This document shows positions 57,050 to 64,000 of a DNA stretch of 64,000 nt, one piece after another. The stretch spans positions 1-64,000 of the IMG/VR virus record IMGVR_UViG_3300022752_005414. One strand, given 5' to 3'. This stretch comes from a virus. A program made the translations under genes and the position numbers. The notes beneath the pieces are model-generated. The model did no database searches. It saw nothing but the letters and a program-made list of their open reading frames with translations, and was not told the origin of the DNA. Numbering within the stretch: the stretch's first letter is position 1; every line of letters begins with the position of its first letter.

Positions 57050-59286
57050 CCTATTCCTCCGAAGACGTTAGGTTTGTTCATCATGATATCGCGGAGGACG
57101 AGGTCGGTCAGCTGGCCCACGTCCAACTCGATTCGCAGTGATGTTCCCACACCCTGCAGAGACGCACGGATGGCGTCAGTCACGGCTGGTAGGCCAGCAC
57201 GAGGTGCGGGAGCCGGTGCGGGAGGAGGCTCAGGCGGCGGCTTGGCAACGAGCTCGTCCCGCTTGTCAAGCGAGAACGTCTTCTCATTCATCTCACCGAA
57301 GTTTGCAGTGACGACTGTGCTTCCTCCCGGTGAGACGTAGAGATCTCTGGCAGGAGTGACATCACCAGCACTCCTTGCTTGCTGCAAACCCTGTCTAATT
57401 CTTACAAGCTCTGGTGATTCTTTACCGCCTGGTCCAACCATCATAGCACTTAATTGAGACATCACCTCTTTCTCGAACGTTGCAAAGACCTGATCTAGGA
57501 TGGCAGTTGCAATTTTTGATGCATTTTCTCCGACTGTCAATAGTGCTTTCTCAGCTGTTGCTTCACCTAACATGACAACGCCTGCCTCGACAGCTCTAAT
57601 GCCCTTCGCGACACGCTCGTATGCAGGTGCAACTTTTTCAAGGTAGTTTGACGCAAACTTTGAGACTGCATCATTTGTGCGCTCAGCTGTCTCTGACAAT
57701 TCGAGGCCAACGTTGGCATACTGTTTAGCAGCACGTTCAGCTTGACGCGATAGATCTTCAGCAGACGATATTAACTCTGACGACATCTTCACACGCATCT
57801 CGACACGGGCATCGAGTGCCTTTTGCTGTGCGCCCGCGTCCATCTTGCCCATCTCATCTTGCTGCTGCTGTTGTGCCTGTGTGAGCTCTTCTAATGACTG
57901 CACGGAACCGTCCATCAAGCCGCGTAAAGCCTCATGAGATATGCTGAGCTGTTGAGTGATCATGCGCTTGTATGTGATTGGAATATCCTCAAATGACTTG
58001 CCTGTTGACATGAGGCCTTCACGTAGCCTTTCTAGCATCATCGCAGGATCTTCGTACTTCAGATGCATTAGCTCCATGGCATCAAAATTTGTACCTAATG
58101 CAGCGTTGAGTTGACCTACTGTCTGTGCAGCTGACTCAAATGTGTCAAACTTGCCCATTACGCCTTGCAACTCTGATACGCTTATATGAACATCATGCGC
58201 TTTTGCTGCTATCTTGGCAAACTCATCTGCTGTCCTAAAACCGAACGTGTCAATATTCTGCGACATGCGTGAGATGTCGTGGATGATGAGCTGTGCGTTG
58301 TAGCCAAACGCATTCTGTCCCATCTCGGCTGCTTTCACGACTTCATTGAAGTAATCTGTGTTTGCCTTACCAGTTCGGATGTATGACTCACGGACAAATT
58401 GCGTCACTTGATCATTAGACAAGTTGAATGCTTTGATGGCAACGTCCATTCGCTTCAGCTCTTTGAGCGACTCTTCTGTGTCTTGCGGGTTGAGCATGTC
58501 ACGAGTGAACGGTTTACGCAGGTTGTCATCCTGTAACAGATCTAGAAAGGGACGAAATGCTTCAATTGTTCCACCCATGACATCCATAAGTGGGACACCT
58601 TGCACCTTGAAGAACGAGTCCGAGACAAGTTGGCCATCTTGACCTCGTCTAAATCCTGTTGCAAGACCGTAAAATTCAGTCATTGCGCCTTGAGCGTTCA
58701 AAAATGCGTCGTCTGTAGCATTGACACCACCGATGAATTTTGCCTGTGCATCAGTAAATGCGCCTGTTTCGCCAGCGAGGCCGCCCAAAGTTTTAACATA
58801 GTCATTTACTTTCTCAGTGGTACCAGCTAAAGAACTTGCAATCTGTTCTCCGGCACTTGTAGCATCATTTGCCATAAACATGAAAGCACGTGATGAACCA
58901 CCAACGATCTCTGCAATGGCTCTAACTGACTCGCGACGCTCGGCAGAAAAATCCATGAGTCGCTGACGGGCTTCAAACAAGCCTGACGCAAGACCTTCTG
59001 TCATCTTGCGAAGGCCCTCGAAAGCGTCTGTTCCAGCCTGTGCTTCCTGCCTGAGAGCGCCGCGATACTGTGTGCTCTCTTGACGATACTGAGCTGTGCG
59101 CGTATTTAAGTGCCCTGTTGCTCTGTCTGTTTGTTCAATATCTGCCAGTAGACGTTTTCTTTGATCATCAGCAGCTGCTTCTGTCACTCTACCGCTTTGT
59201 ATTGATTGCAGCTTAATTTGATCTGCTATAGCCCGATTAATTCCTTTTCGTAGCTCTAGCTCTTCTTTAAGTTGGTCGTTCGCCAT
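57046..59286 (-). CDS. Tail tape measure protein
   Basis: 746 residues. Long helical and coiled-coil stretches (ELRKGINRAIADQIKLQSIQ and following), a central region with hydrophobic segments (VGGSSRAFMFMANDATSAGE) and a C-terminal Pro-rich linker (KPPPEPPPAPAPAPRAG) leading to a small folded end. Its position directly after the tube and frameshift chaperone genes is diagnostic of tape measure genes. Sets tail length and may aid DNA passage. The start follows the frameshift ORF stop by 15 bases. Confidence 0.85.
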   Translation of the reverse strand: MANDQLKEELELRKGINRAIADQIKLQSIQSGRVTEAAADDQRKRLLADIEQTDRATGHLNTRTAQYRQESTQYRGALRQEAQAGTDAFEGLRKMTEGLASGLFEARQRLMDFSAERRESVRAIAEIVGGSSRAFMFMANDATSAGEQIASSLAGTTEKVNDYVKTLGGLAGETGAFTDAQAKFIGGVNATDDAFLNAQGAMTEFYGLATGFRRGQDGQLVSDSFFKVQGVPLMDVMGGTIEAFRPFLDLLQDDNLRKPFTRDMLNPQDTEESLKELKRMDVAIKAFNLSNDQVTQFVRESYIRTGKANTDYFNEVVKAAEMGQNAFGYNAQLIIHDISRMSQNIDTFGFRTADEFAKIAAKAHDVHISVSELQGVMGKFDTFESAAQTVGQLNAALGTNFDAMELMHLKYEDPAMMLERLREGLMSTGKSFEDIPITYKRMITQQLSISHEALRGLMDGSVQSLEELTQAQQQQQDEMGKMDAGAQQKALDARVEMRVKMSSELISSAEDLSRQAERAAKQYANVGLELSETAERTNDAVSKFASNYLEKVAPAYERVAKGIRAVEAGVVMLGEATAEKALLTVGENASKIATAILDQVFATFEKEVMSQLSAMMVGPGGKESPELVRIRQGLQQARSAGDVTPARDLYVSPGGSTVVTANFGEMNEKTFSLDKRDELVAKPPPEPPPAPAPAPRAGLPAVTDAIRASLQGVGTSLRIELDVGQLTDLVLRDIMMNKPNVFGGIG

Positions 59287-59301
59287 CTAGTGCACCTAAC
59301 G

Positions 59302-59514
59302 CTACTTATCGCGCTTTAGAAGAGACGTGATTGGAACGTCCATGTTCTGCATTGGATCAGATTGTTCAGGTGTCCTCAACTTAATCATCTTTTTGATCAT
59401 CCAGCGACGCACGTTTATTGGCATCTTGTAGAAGTCAGAGAAAGAGATTGAGAAGTTCGTGGTCAGGATGTAGAACTCCTCAAGCTGAACTTCTTTATCC
59501 TCAGTCTTGAGGCC
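59302..59514 (-). CDS. Frameshift extension of the tail chaperone/hub protein (70 aa)
   Basis: In the +1 (equivalently -2) frame after the T7 run, a 70-codon coding stretch with no plausible start before residue 31: GLKTEDKEVQLEEFYILTTN, FSISFSDFYKMPINVRRWMI, KKMIKLRTPEQSDPMQNMD. The FSxxDxxxMPxxxRRWxIxKxI pattern resembles small hub/chaperone proteins (gp51-like). Product, if fused to the zero-frame protein, is about 351 residues. Translation by coupling alone is possible but would need an internal start. Confidence 0.65.
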   Translation of the reverse strand, partial: GLKTEDKEVQLEEFYILTTNFSISFSDFYKMPINVRRWMIKKMIKLRTPEQSDPMQNMDVPITSLLKRDK

Positions 59515-60358
59515 AAAAAAAGTTTGCGCCTAGTGGTAAGGCCACCTCGCTTGTCTCACCACAGTGTGAGCATCTATATGGGACACGCATCTTTAAACCT
59601 GGCTCATTCTTTAAAACGAAGTCACGCAGGAACTTACTGTCTCTTGCGGGCATATTGATAGCAAACATGTTAATCTTATTCTTATCTGTCACACCATCGA
59701 TGCTGATGATCTGGTGGGCCAATCTAGACGTAATCGTATTCTCTGCTTGGTCACCGAAGATCTTGCGGCGGCGTTCTACCGTAGTCGAAAGCTCTTCCTC
59801 ATCGCGTCCTGTCATAAATTTAATAATAACGCGCTTCTTAGAGATCGGGAGGATAACTTCAAATTCATTTACACCAGGTGTTACGGGATCAACTTTGATA
59901 TTCTCAACTTCAAGTGTGCTTAAGTCAAACGTGTCTGTGCCTCTCTTGTCACATGCGCCGCAATTTACGTCACACTTATAATCCTGACCATAACCTGTAA
60001 CTCTGATTGCAACGATCAACGCTTGTCGATCACCAATTAGAAGATCTGCAGGATCGAAAGTCTTATCAATAAGACAAGAACGAATCAGTTCCGTGATTGT
60101 AGTTCCCATCTTATTGTAAGCACGTGACATGAGGATGTCTTCCTCTTTTGCCGTCATTGACTTAATTTCAACAGACTGCTTACCGTGCAATCCAGAACTC
60201 TTTGGGTAGACAACACCTTGTGATGGCAGTGGCGCAATATCGACAGGAACTTCCCATCCTAGCTCTTTTAAGACATCTTGCCTCATCACGCCCTCAATCG
60301 GCGCAGCTCTCTGTGTTGTTGCCTGGTTACCGGCAAAAATCTCGTTCTTACGTGCCAA
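59501..60358 (-). CDS. Tail assembly chaperone / baseplate hub assembly protein (gp26-like), zero frame
   Basis: 285 residues from TTG 60358 (TGGGAG eight bases upstream); an earlier GTG at 60373 lies inside a hairpin stem and lacks a binding site. ELGWEVPVDIAPLPSQGVVY, SMTAKEEDILMSRAYNKMGT, CDVNCGACDKRGTDTFDLST, ISKKRVIIKFMTGRDEEEL and the end CSHCGETSEVALPLGANFFW resemble T4 gp26-like hub assembly proteins; two CxxC pairs may bind zinc. Position between tube and tape measure matches the frameshifting chaperone genes of P2 and Mu. Confidence 0.75.
   Translation of the reverse strand: MARKNEIFAGNQATTQRAAPIEGVMRQDVLKELGWEVPVDIAPLPSQGVVYPKSSGLHGKQSVEIKSMTAKEEDILMSRAYNKMGTTITELIRSCLIDKTFDPADLLIGDRQALIVAIRVTGYGQDYKCDVNCGACDKRGTDTFDLSTLEVENIKVDPVTPGVNEFEVILPISKKRVIIKFMTGRDEEELSTTVERRRKIFGDQAENTITSRLAHQIISIDGVTDKNKINMFAINMPARDSKFLRDFVLKNEPGLKMRVPYRCSHCGETSEVALPLGANFFWPQD
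59515..59521 (-). promoter_or_regulatory. T7 ribosomal frameshift site
   Basis: Seven T on the coding strand, read AAC TTT TTT TGG in the zero frame, four codons before its stop (TGG CCT CAA GAC TGA). A +1 slip of the Phe tRNA on TTTT re-pairs perfectly and enters the 70-codon downstream frame. A homopolymer sequencing error of one T would instead fuse the frames directly and must be excluded. Confidence 0.6.
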
Positions 60359-60364
60359 AGTAAA

Positions 60365-60394
60365 ATCTCCCACTTACAAGTATAAGTGGGAGAT
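60365..60394 (-). promoter_or_regulatory. Perfect hairpin over the ribosome binding site of the chaperone gene
   Basis: 12-bp perfect stem ATCTCCCACTTA / TAAGTGGGAGAT with a 6-base loop on the minus strand. The 3' arm contains TGGGAG, the Shine-Dalgarno of TTG 60358, and is followed by TTTTAC, so it could also work as a partial terminator after the abundant tube gene. Confidence 0.6.
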
Positions 60395-60416
60395 CATCGT
60401 TGTTAAAGAATAAAAA

Positions 60417-60905
60417 TCAGAACTGGAGAACGCAGTTGTCAAATCGAAGTGTAAGCTCAATCTTCATGATTTCATCTGTGCCGTAGTCAACAGCGCCGTA
60501 GGTTGCAGTCGTAATAAACGCGCCTTTGAAATCCCAAAGTTCGACGACCGTGCCGACTGGATCGATCATCTTAAGCTGGCAGTCGCGCTTGTAGAAGTCA
60601 GCGTAACCGGCCCGGCCGCTCACCATCTCCTGGTGCGTGCGCAACCACTCCATCACCTGCTGTGCACCTGAGGGGGCGATAGGATCGTGCAGTGTGATAC
60701 CAATCGTTCCGAAAGTGAACTTCTTTGCGAGGTAACGCGTGCTGTTGATCCATGGGATGGCGATCTCACCGCCTGTGAACGTGGGGCGTGATGCTTTCGA
60801 CACGAGGTAGGAGTCGATACCCTCAAGTGCGAAAACCCATCGATGCTGACGCTTCGGCTCAAACTTATTGGGAAGCATGTCGGTGACTGAGAGTGTCTCT
60901 GCCAT
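60417..60905 (-). CDS. Tail tube protein (gp19-like)
   Basis: 162 residues. KRQHRWVFALEGIDSYLVSK, FTGGEIAIPWINSTRYLAKK, TIGITLHDPIAPSGAQQVME, and the C-terminal IMKIELTLRFDNCVLQF match the T4 gp19/P2 FII-type tube fold. Polymerises inside the sheath. Strong GGAG seven bases before the ATG. Followed by a hairpin; preceded by sheath and a GATAGTTA octamer. Confidence 0.9.
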   Translation of the reverse strand: MAETLSVTDMLPNKFEPKRQHRWVFALEGIDSYLVSKASRPTFTGGEIAIPWINSTRYLAKKFTFGTIGITLHDPIAPSGAQQVMEWLRTHQEMVSGRAGYADFYKRDCQLKMIDPVGTVVELWDFKGAFITTATYGAVDYGTDEIMKIELTLRFDNCVLQF

Positions 60906-60923
60906 ATTAAATTCTCCTGTCTT

Positions 60924-60931
60924 TAACTATC
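60924..60931 (-). promoter_or_regulatory. GATAGTTA octamer upstream of the tube gene
   Basis: Octamer copy in the 28-base gap between sheath and tube genes, 19 bases before the tube ATG. Confidence 0.3.
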
Positions 60932-60933
60932 TA

Positions 60934-63903
60934 TCAAGTGAGTGTAACGCCTGCATTGGTAAGTTCAAAGCTAAGTGCGATGAACTCGATGCTGCGGGTA
61001 GGTTGAATGAAGATCTTGCCACGGATCGTGTTGTTGTTGATGTCGGCCTGAGTTGTGGTTGTCGAGTCGATCACAACCTTGTAGCGGTCGAGGCCGCCCT
61101 TCGCGCGGATCGATGCAAGGATGGGGTTGACGAGGCTGTTGAAGCGCTCCAGCGTTGCTGCTGTGTTGGGCTCGAAGATGATCTGATTGGACACGGCGCG
61201 GACCTGACGGCGGAGCGTGATAAGCAGACGACGAACGTTGACGCGGTCGAGTGCTGATGCCTTAGCGAGCAGCGTCCGCTGTCCGTAGATCACCAGCTTG
61301 CGATCGGAGTTGGACGTGATGTCGAGGATGGGGTTGATGTGTGCGTCGTAGATCGAGTCAGCGAGTGTGCCCTGCTTGATCTGCGTCGCAGCTGAACCGA
61401 CTGTCGTGATGACACCGCGATTTGCTCCAGCGGGCGCGAACCAGGGATATGATACGCGGTCGTTGTAAGCAAATGCACCCAAGACGCCGACGCTGGGTGG
61501 GACGCGTGTGGTCGATCCCTGGAAAGGAATGTTGATGTCAGGGAAGTATGCTGCTGCAAACGATGTGTTGAGCCCACGATTGCTGAAGGCGTTGATCGTA
61601 TTTGTGATGCTCACTGTGGCGCCGTCATAAGAGCCTGTCAGGACGACGTTGTAGCTGTCACGCTCCTCGATGTCCATCAAGTAGAGTGTGTCAAAGCGGT
61701 TCTCGACTGCGCTGATCGCGTAGTCAGTGATGACACTGTTTCTGATGCCTGGAATTGTCAGGAGTGTGATGTCAGCGTCATCCTTGCTGCCCATGATGTC
61801 GACTGCCTTGCGGTAGGCCGCCACAGTGGGCCCTGCGGTTCCACCCTGTCCTGCTGTGTCGTCGATCTCTCTCTTGACGGCGTCGTTTGTGAGTGCTGCC
61901 TTGTCAGCATTGAAGATGTTGGTGCCGTCGAAGCCACCCTGGGCGATGAACAGGAACGATGCAAACTGCCTGTTGCCCGTCTCGCGGAGGTCGTCTACCT
62001 GGAAAGCACGTGTCTTTGCTACGTCGTCAGGAGAGATGTTGCCATTTCTAACGTATGTTGCATTCGCCCACTGTGAGCTATCAGCGCGATTGTTGATTGC
62101 TGACGATCCTGTCACAACTTTTATCCTCTCAAGTGAGAAGAAGTTGCTGTTGAAGACGTCGACATCGAGGACGTTGCCATTTGTTGTTGCTGCGCCAGGA
62201 TTGTTGTCAACGAAGACGTTCATGTTTGCGGGAGCAAATGATGGGAAGAACTTCGTGTGACTGTCAATGTAGGACAGCTTAGCTGTTGTTGAGTTAAAGT
62301 CAGAGACGCTTGGCACGTCTGTGAACTGGATGCCCCATGCCAGAGATGTATCCACCACACCGCCGTTTGAGATGTTTCTACGGTATGGGATGGGTGGCTC
62401 AATGACGCGCTTGAGGACGTCTGTCTGACCTGATGCAAAGCGGGCGGTGTCAGAGAGATTTGTGAGCAGCGCGCTACCTGATGTGACTAAGTGTCCGTAG
62501 CCTCTGTGACCAATGGGGAGCGCTGCGACTGGAACTTCACCTGCGAGGAACTGGTCAGACATCTCAACACGAATGTAGGGATTGATGACTGGATAGTCGC
62601 CATCTGTGACGATCTTCTGAGATGTGATGCCCTTGTCGAAGTCGAAGTACGTGTTCTGGTCACCGATGCGAAGTGCAATGTAGTTGGGTGAGTCGGGATC
62701 AAGCGTCAATCCAGTGAAGTCAACGCCTGCGACCGGTGTGAGGTTGAACACCTGGCCTACAGGATAGCTGTAGAGCACGAGATCAAACGTTCCGTATGTG
62801 TCGTTGTCTACACCTGGAACGATGTTCTGGATGTTGAACACAAAGCGCGTGTTATTGTAAGCACCGTCACCAAGCGTGTGTATCCTGAAGAGGTCGTACT
62901 TTGTTCCACCAAAATCTTGCGAGACAACGAAGGGCGTCTTGGGGTGTGTAAACCGCTCGCTAAAGTTCTCGTAGTTGGGTGTTGTTGCTGAGCTTGTGTC
63001 TCTTGTGAGGCTGCCTGTCGTAATGAATGCCGCGTCCTCAAGTCCTGTAAAGATACGTGCCGATGCTGCGTCAAGGATACCTGATCCCGTCACAACTGCA
63101 AGTGACGCAGGAACATCATAGTAAGCGTAGAGGTAGTGACCCTTCTCCTCGATCTTTGTAGGATTACGGTTGATGCTGGCGTTGACGGCAAAGTGATTAG
63201 AATTTGCAGGATCAAACGAGGCCGTGATAGTATTGACCGTTCCTGTGTAGCCATTTAGCAGCATTACGAACGTTGAGTCGCCGATGCTGACTGACCCCGT
63301 CAGCGCACCATTTGGGCCGCCTTCTGTTGCTGCTGTTGCTGCAGGTGTATTAGAAGTATTAAAATTACCTGATAATGTGAGTGTTACACCTGATGGTGCG
63401 AGAACAACGGCACGAAGTATAGGATGTGCTTTAGGACTTGTCTGGATACCCGCCTCAGAGAAGACTGTGCTGCCAGCGCTCTCTGACATGTAACATCCAA
63501 GGAAGTACGTCCGGCCTGGGACGCCACCATCGACAGCAGAGATATTTCTGCTAACTGCGCCGTTGCTTTGAACCTGCTTGCTACCTACAACAAAACCTGC
63601 ATTCGTCACTTGACCTGTTGATGTGCTTCTCTTGAGGCCATCACCGGCTCCCAAAGTGCGCAGGAACGTGACTGAGGCGGGAGAGGCGGCATTGGCAAAG
63701 TACTGCTGCCCTGCGAGAGCACCAAAATTTGTGCTTGTTGCGTCGCCAAAGACACGGTTGAAGTCAGATACGGATCCTACAGCAACAGGAACGAACGCTG
63801 GACCTGACTGTGCCGTACCGATGATACCTGCAGATGGGCCTGACGGGGGTGTTGAAGTCACACCCGTTAGGTCAACTTCGCCGGAGTATACGCCTGGGAT
63901 CAT
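60934..63903 (-). CDS. Contractile tail sheath protein
   Basis: 989 residues, larger than T4 gp18. N-terminus MIPGVYSGEVDLTGVTSTPP, GPSAGIIGTAQSGPAFVPVA and DFNRVFGDATSTN is the classic sheath opening; the C-terminal core contains GVLGAFAYNDRVSYPWFAPA, VNRGVI-like GANRGVITTVGSA, LVIYGQRTLLAKASALDRVN, RRLLITLRRQVRAVSNQIIF and the closing RSIEFIALSFELT. A long central insertion (about 200-550) probably forms surface domains. Contracts to drive the tube through the envelope. A paralog end lies just upstream. Confidence 0.93.
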   Translation of the reverse strand: MIPGVYSGEVDLTGVTSTPPSGPSAGIIGTAQSGPAFVPVAVGSVSDFNRVFGDATSTNFGALAGQQYFANAASPASVTFLRTLGAGDGLKRSTSTGQVTNAGFVVGSKQVQSNGAVSRNISAVDGGVPGRTYFLGCYMSESAGSTVFSEAGIQTSPKAHPILRAVVLAPSGVTLTLSGNFNTSNTPAATAATEGGPNGALTGSVSIGDSTFVMLLNGYTGTVNTITASFDPANSNHFAVNASINRNPTKIEEKGHYLYAYYDVPASLAVVTGSGILDAASARIFTGLEDAAFITTGSLTRDTSSATTPNYENFSERFTHPKTPFVVSQDFGGTKYDLFRIHTLGDGAYNNTRFVFNIQNIVPGVDNDTYGTFDLVLYSYPVGQVFNLTPVAGVDFTGLTLDPDSPNYIALRIGDQNTYFDFDKGITSQKIVTDGDYPVINPYIRVEMSDQFLAGEVPVAALPIGHRGYGHLVTSGSALLTNLSDTARFASGQTDVLKRVIEPPIPYRRNISNGGVVDTSLAWGIQFTDVPSVSDFNSTTAKLSYIDSHTKFFPSFAPANMNVFVDNNPGAATTNGNVLDVDVFNSNFFSLERIKVVTGSSAINNRADSSQWANATYVRNGNISPDDVAKTRAFQVDDLRETGNRQFASFLFIAQGGFDGTNIFNADKAALTNDAVKREIDDTAGQGGTAGPTVAAYRKAVDIMGSKDDADITLLTIPGIRNSVITDYAISAVENRFDTLYLMDIEERDSYNVVLTGSYDGATVSITNTINAFSNRGLNTSFAAAYFPDINIPFQGSTTRVPPSVGVLGAFAYNDRVSYPWFAPAGANRGVITTVGSAATQIKQGTLADSIYDAHINPILDITSNSDRKLVIYGQRTLLAKASALDRVNVRRLLITLRRQVRAVSNQIIFEPNTAATLERFNSLVNPILASIRAKGGLDRYKVVIDSTTTTQADINNNTIRGKIFIQPTRSIEFIALSFELTNAGVTLT

Positions 63904-63925
63904 TTCGTTAAACCTCTCTTATTCC

Positions 63926-63933
63926 TAACTATC
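63926..63933 (-). promoter_or_regulatory. GATAGTTA octamer upstream of the sheath gene
   Basis: Octamer copy in the 32-base gap between the two sheath-type genes, 23 bases before the sheath ATG. Confidence 0.3.
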
Positions 63934-63935
63934 AA

Positions 63936-64000
63936 TTACACGAAGCTCGCGCCGTTATCTGTCACAATGAAGTCGATCGAGATGAACTCCACGGCGCGGG
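63936..64000 (-). CDS. C-terminal end of a second tail-sheath-like protein (partial)
   Basis: Only the last 20 or so codons are in the window: RAVEFISIDFIVTDNGASFV then stop. This aligns residue by residue with the end of the sheath protein downstream (RSIEFIALSFELTNAGVTLT), so the upstream gene is a sheath paralog in tandem. Multiple sheath-type genes occur in some large myoviruses. Confidence 0.7.
   Translation of the reverse strand, partial: RAVEFISIDFIVTDNGASFV

Noticed and set aside
1-64000. Plus-strand open frames, some over 100 codons
   Set aside because: All lie opposite well-supported minus-strand genes, lack ribosome binding sites and recognisable motifs, and are antisense shadows.
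1-64000. tRNA genes and CRISPR arrays
   Set aside because: Gaps are too short and no cloverleaf or regularly spaced repeats were seen by eye; a tRNAscan run would settle it.

Overview
This 64 kb window is a contiguous piece of a large contractile-tailed bacteriophage genome (myovirus). Every supported gene lies on the minus strand, so transcription runs from high to low coordinates. Genes are tightly packed, many start codons overlap the previous stop (ATGA, TAATG, GTGTGA, TTGA), and no gap exceeds about 170 bases. I see no ribosomal, tRNA, CRISPR or insertion-sequence genes. The evidence for a virus is the tail module, a gp32-like SSB, UvsX/RecA, a DnaB-type helicase, a dNTP-synthesis set and homing endonucleases. 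A GapR-like protein hints at an alphaproteobacterial host. The overall gene set resembles large, probably aquatic, T4-superfamily-like phages. Host and habitat are inference.

Layout, in the direction of transcription. (1) 64000-49948, tail module: end of a second sheath-like gene, sheath, tube, a tail chaperone/hub gene with a T7 frameshift site, tape measure, a 1203-residue structural protein, a LysM baseplate protein and a baseplate hub protein. (2) 49915-43100, replication: short family-A polymerase, HD hydrolase, SSB, RecA/UvsX, 5'-3' exonuclease, replicative helicase. (3) 43068-35335, nucleotide metabolism and repair: class II ribonucleotide reductase, ClpP, canonical ThyX, MBD4-like and Nei-like DNA glycosylases, dUTPase-like proteins (one fused to a HAD phosphatase) and a divergent ThyX. 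(4) 35291-27766, two fibre-like proteins and small, probably virion-associated genes, a J-domain protein and a deoxyribosyltransferase-like enzyme. (5) 27704-18066: two sugar-nucleotide epimerases flanking a fractured dnaE, a kinase fused to a thymidylate-synthase-fold domain, thymidine kinase, DHH phosphoesterase and dCMP deaminase. (6) 18052-9801, putative virion genes, including a superoxide dismutase and a pterin-dehydratase-like protein. (7) 9753-1, a second 5'-3' exonuclease, GroEL, Hsp20, a sigma factor lacking its region 4.2 helix-turn-helix followed by a separate HTH protein, GapR-like, GreA, a SpoU RNA methyltransferase, a homing endonuclease and an XPD/DinG-like helicase.

The strongest unusual system is the dnaE locus. 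The Pol III alpha catalytic subunit is split by a naturally split intein (IntN at the end of one gene, IntC at the start of another), and a Vsr/DUF559-fold homing endonuclease gene sits in the break. Other notable points are the apparent split sigma factor, a recurrent LIRxLIRE-like terminal tag on likely virion proteins including the SOD, the frameshift site before the tape measure, a candidate nucleotide-modification enzyme fusion, and an octamer (GATAGTTA) that in every copy I found lies just upstream of a start codon.
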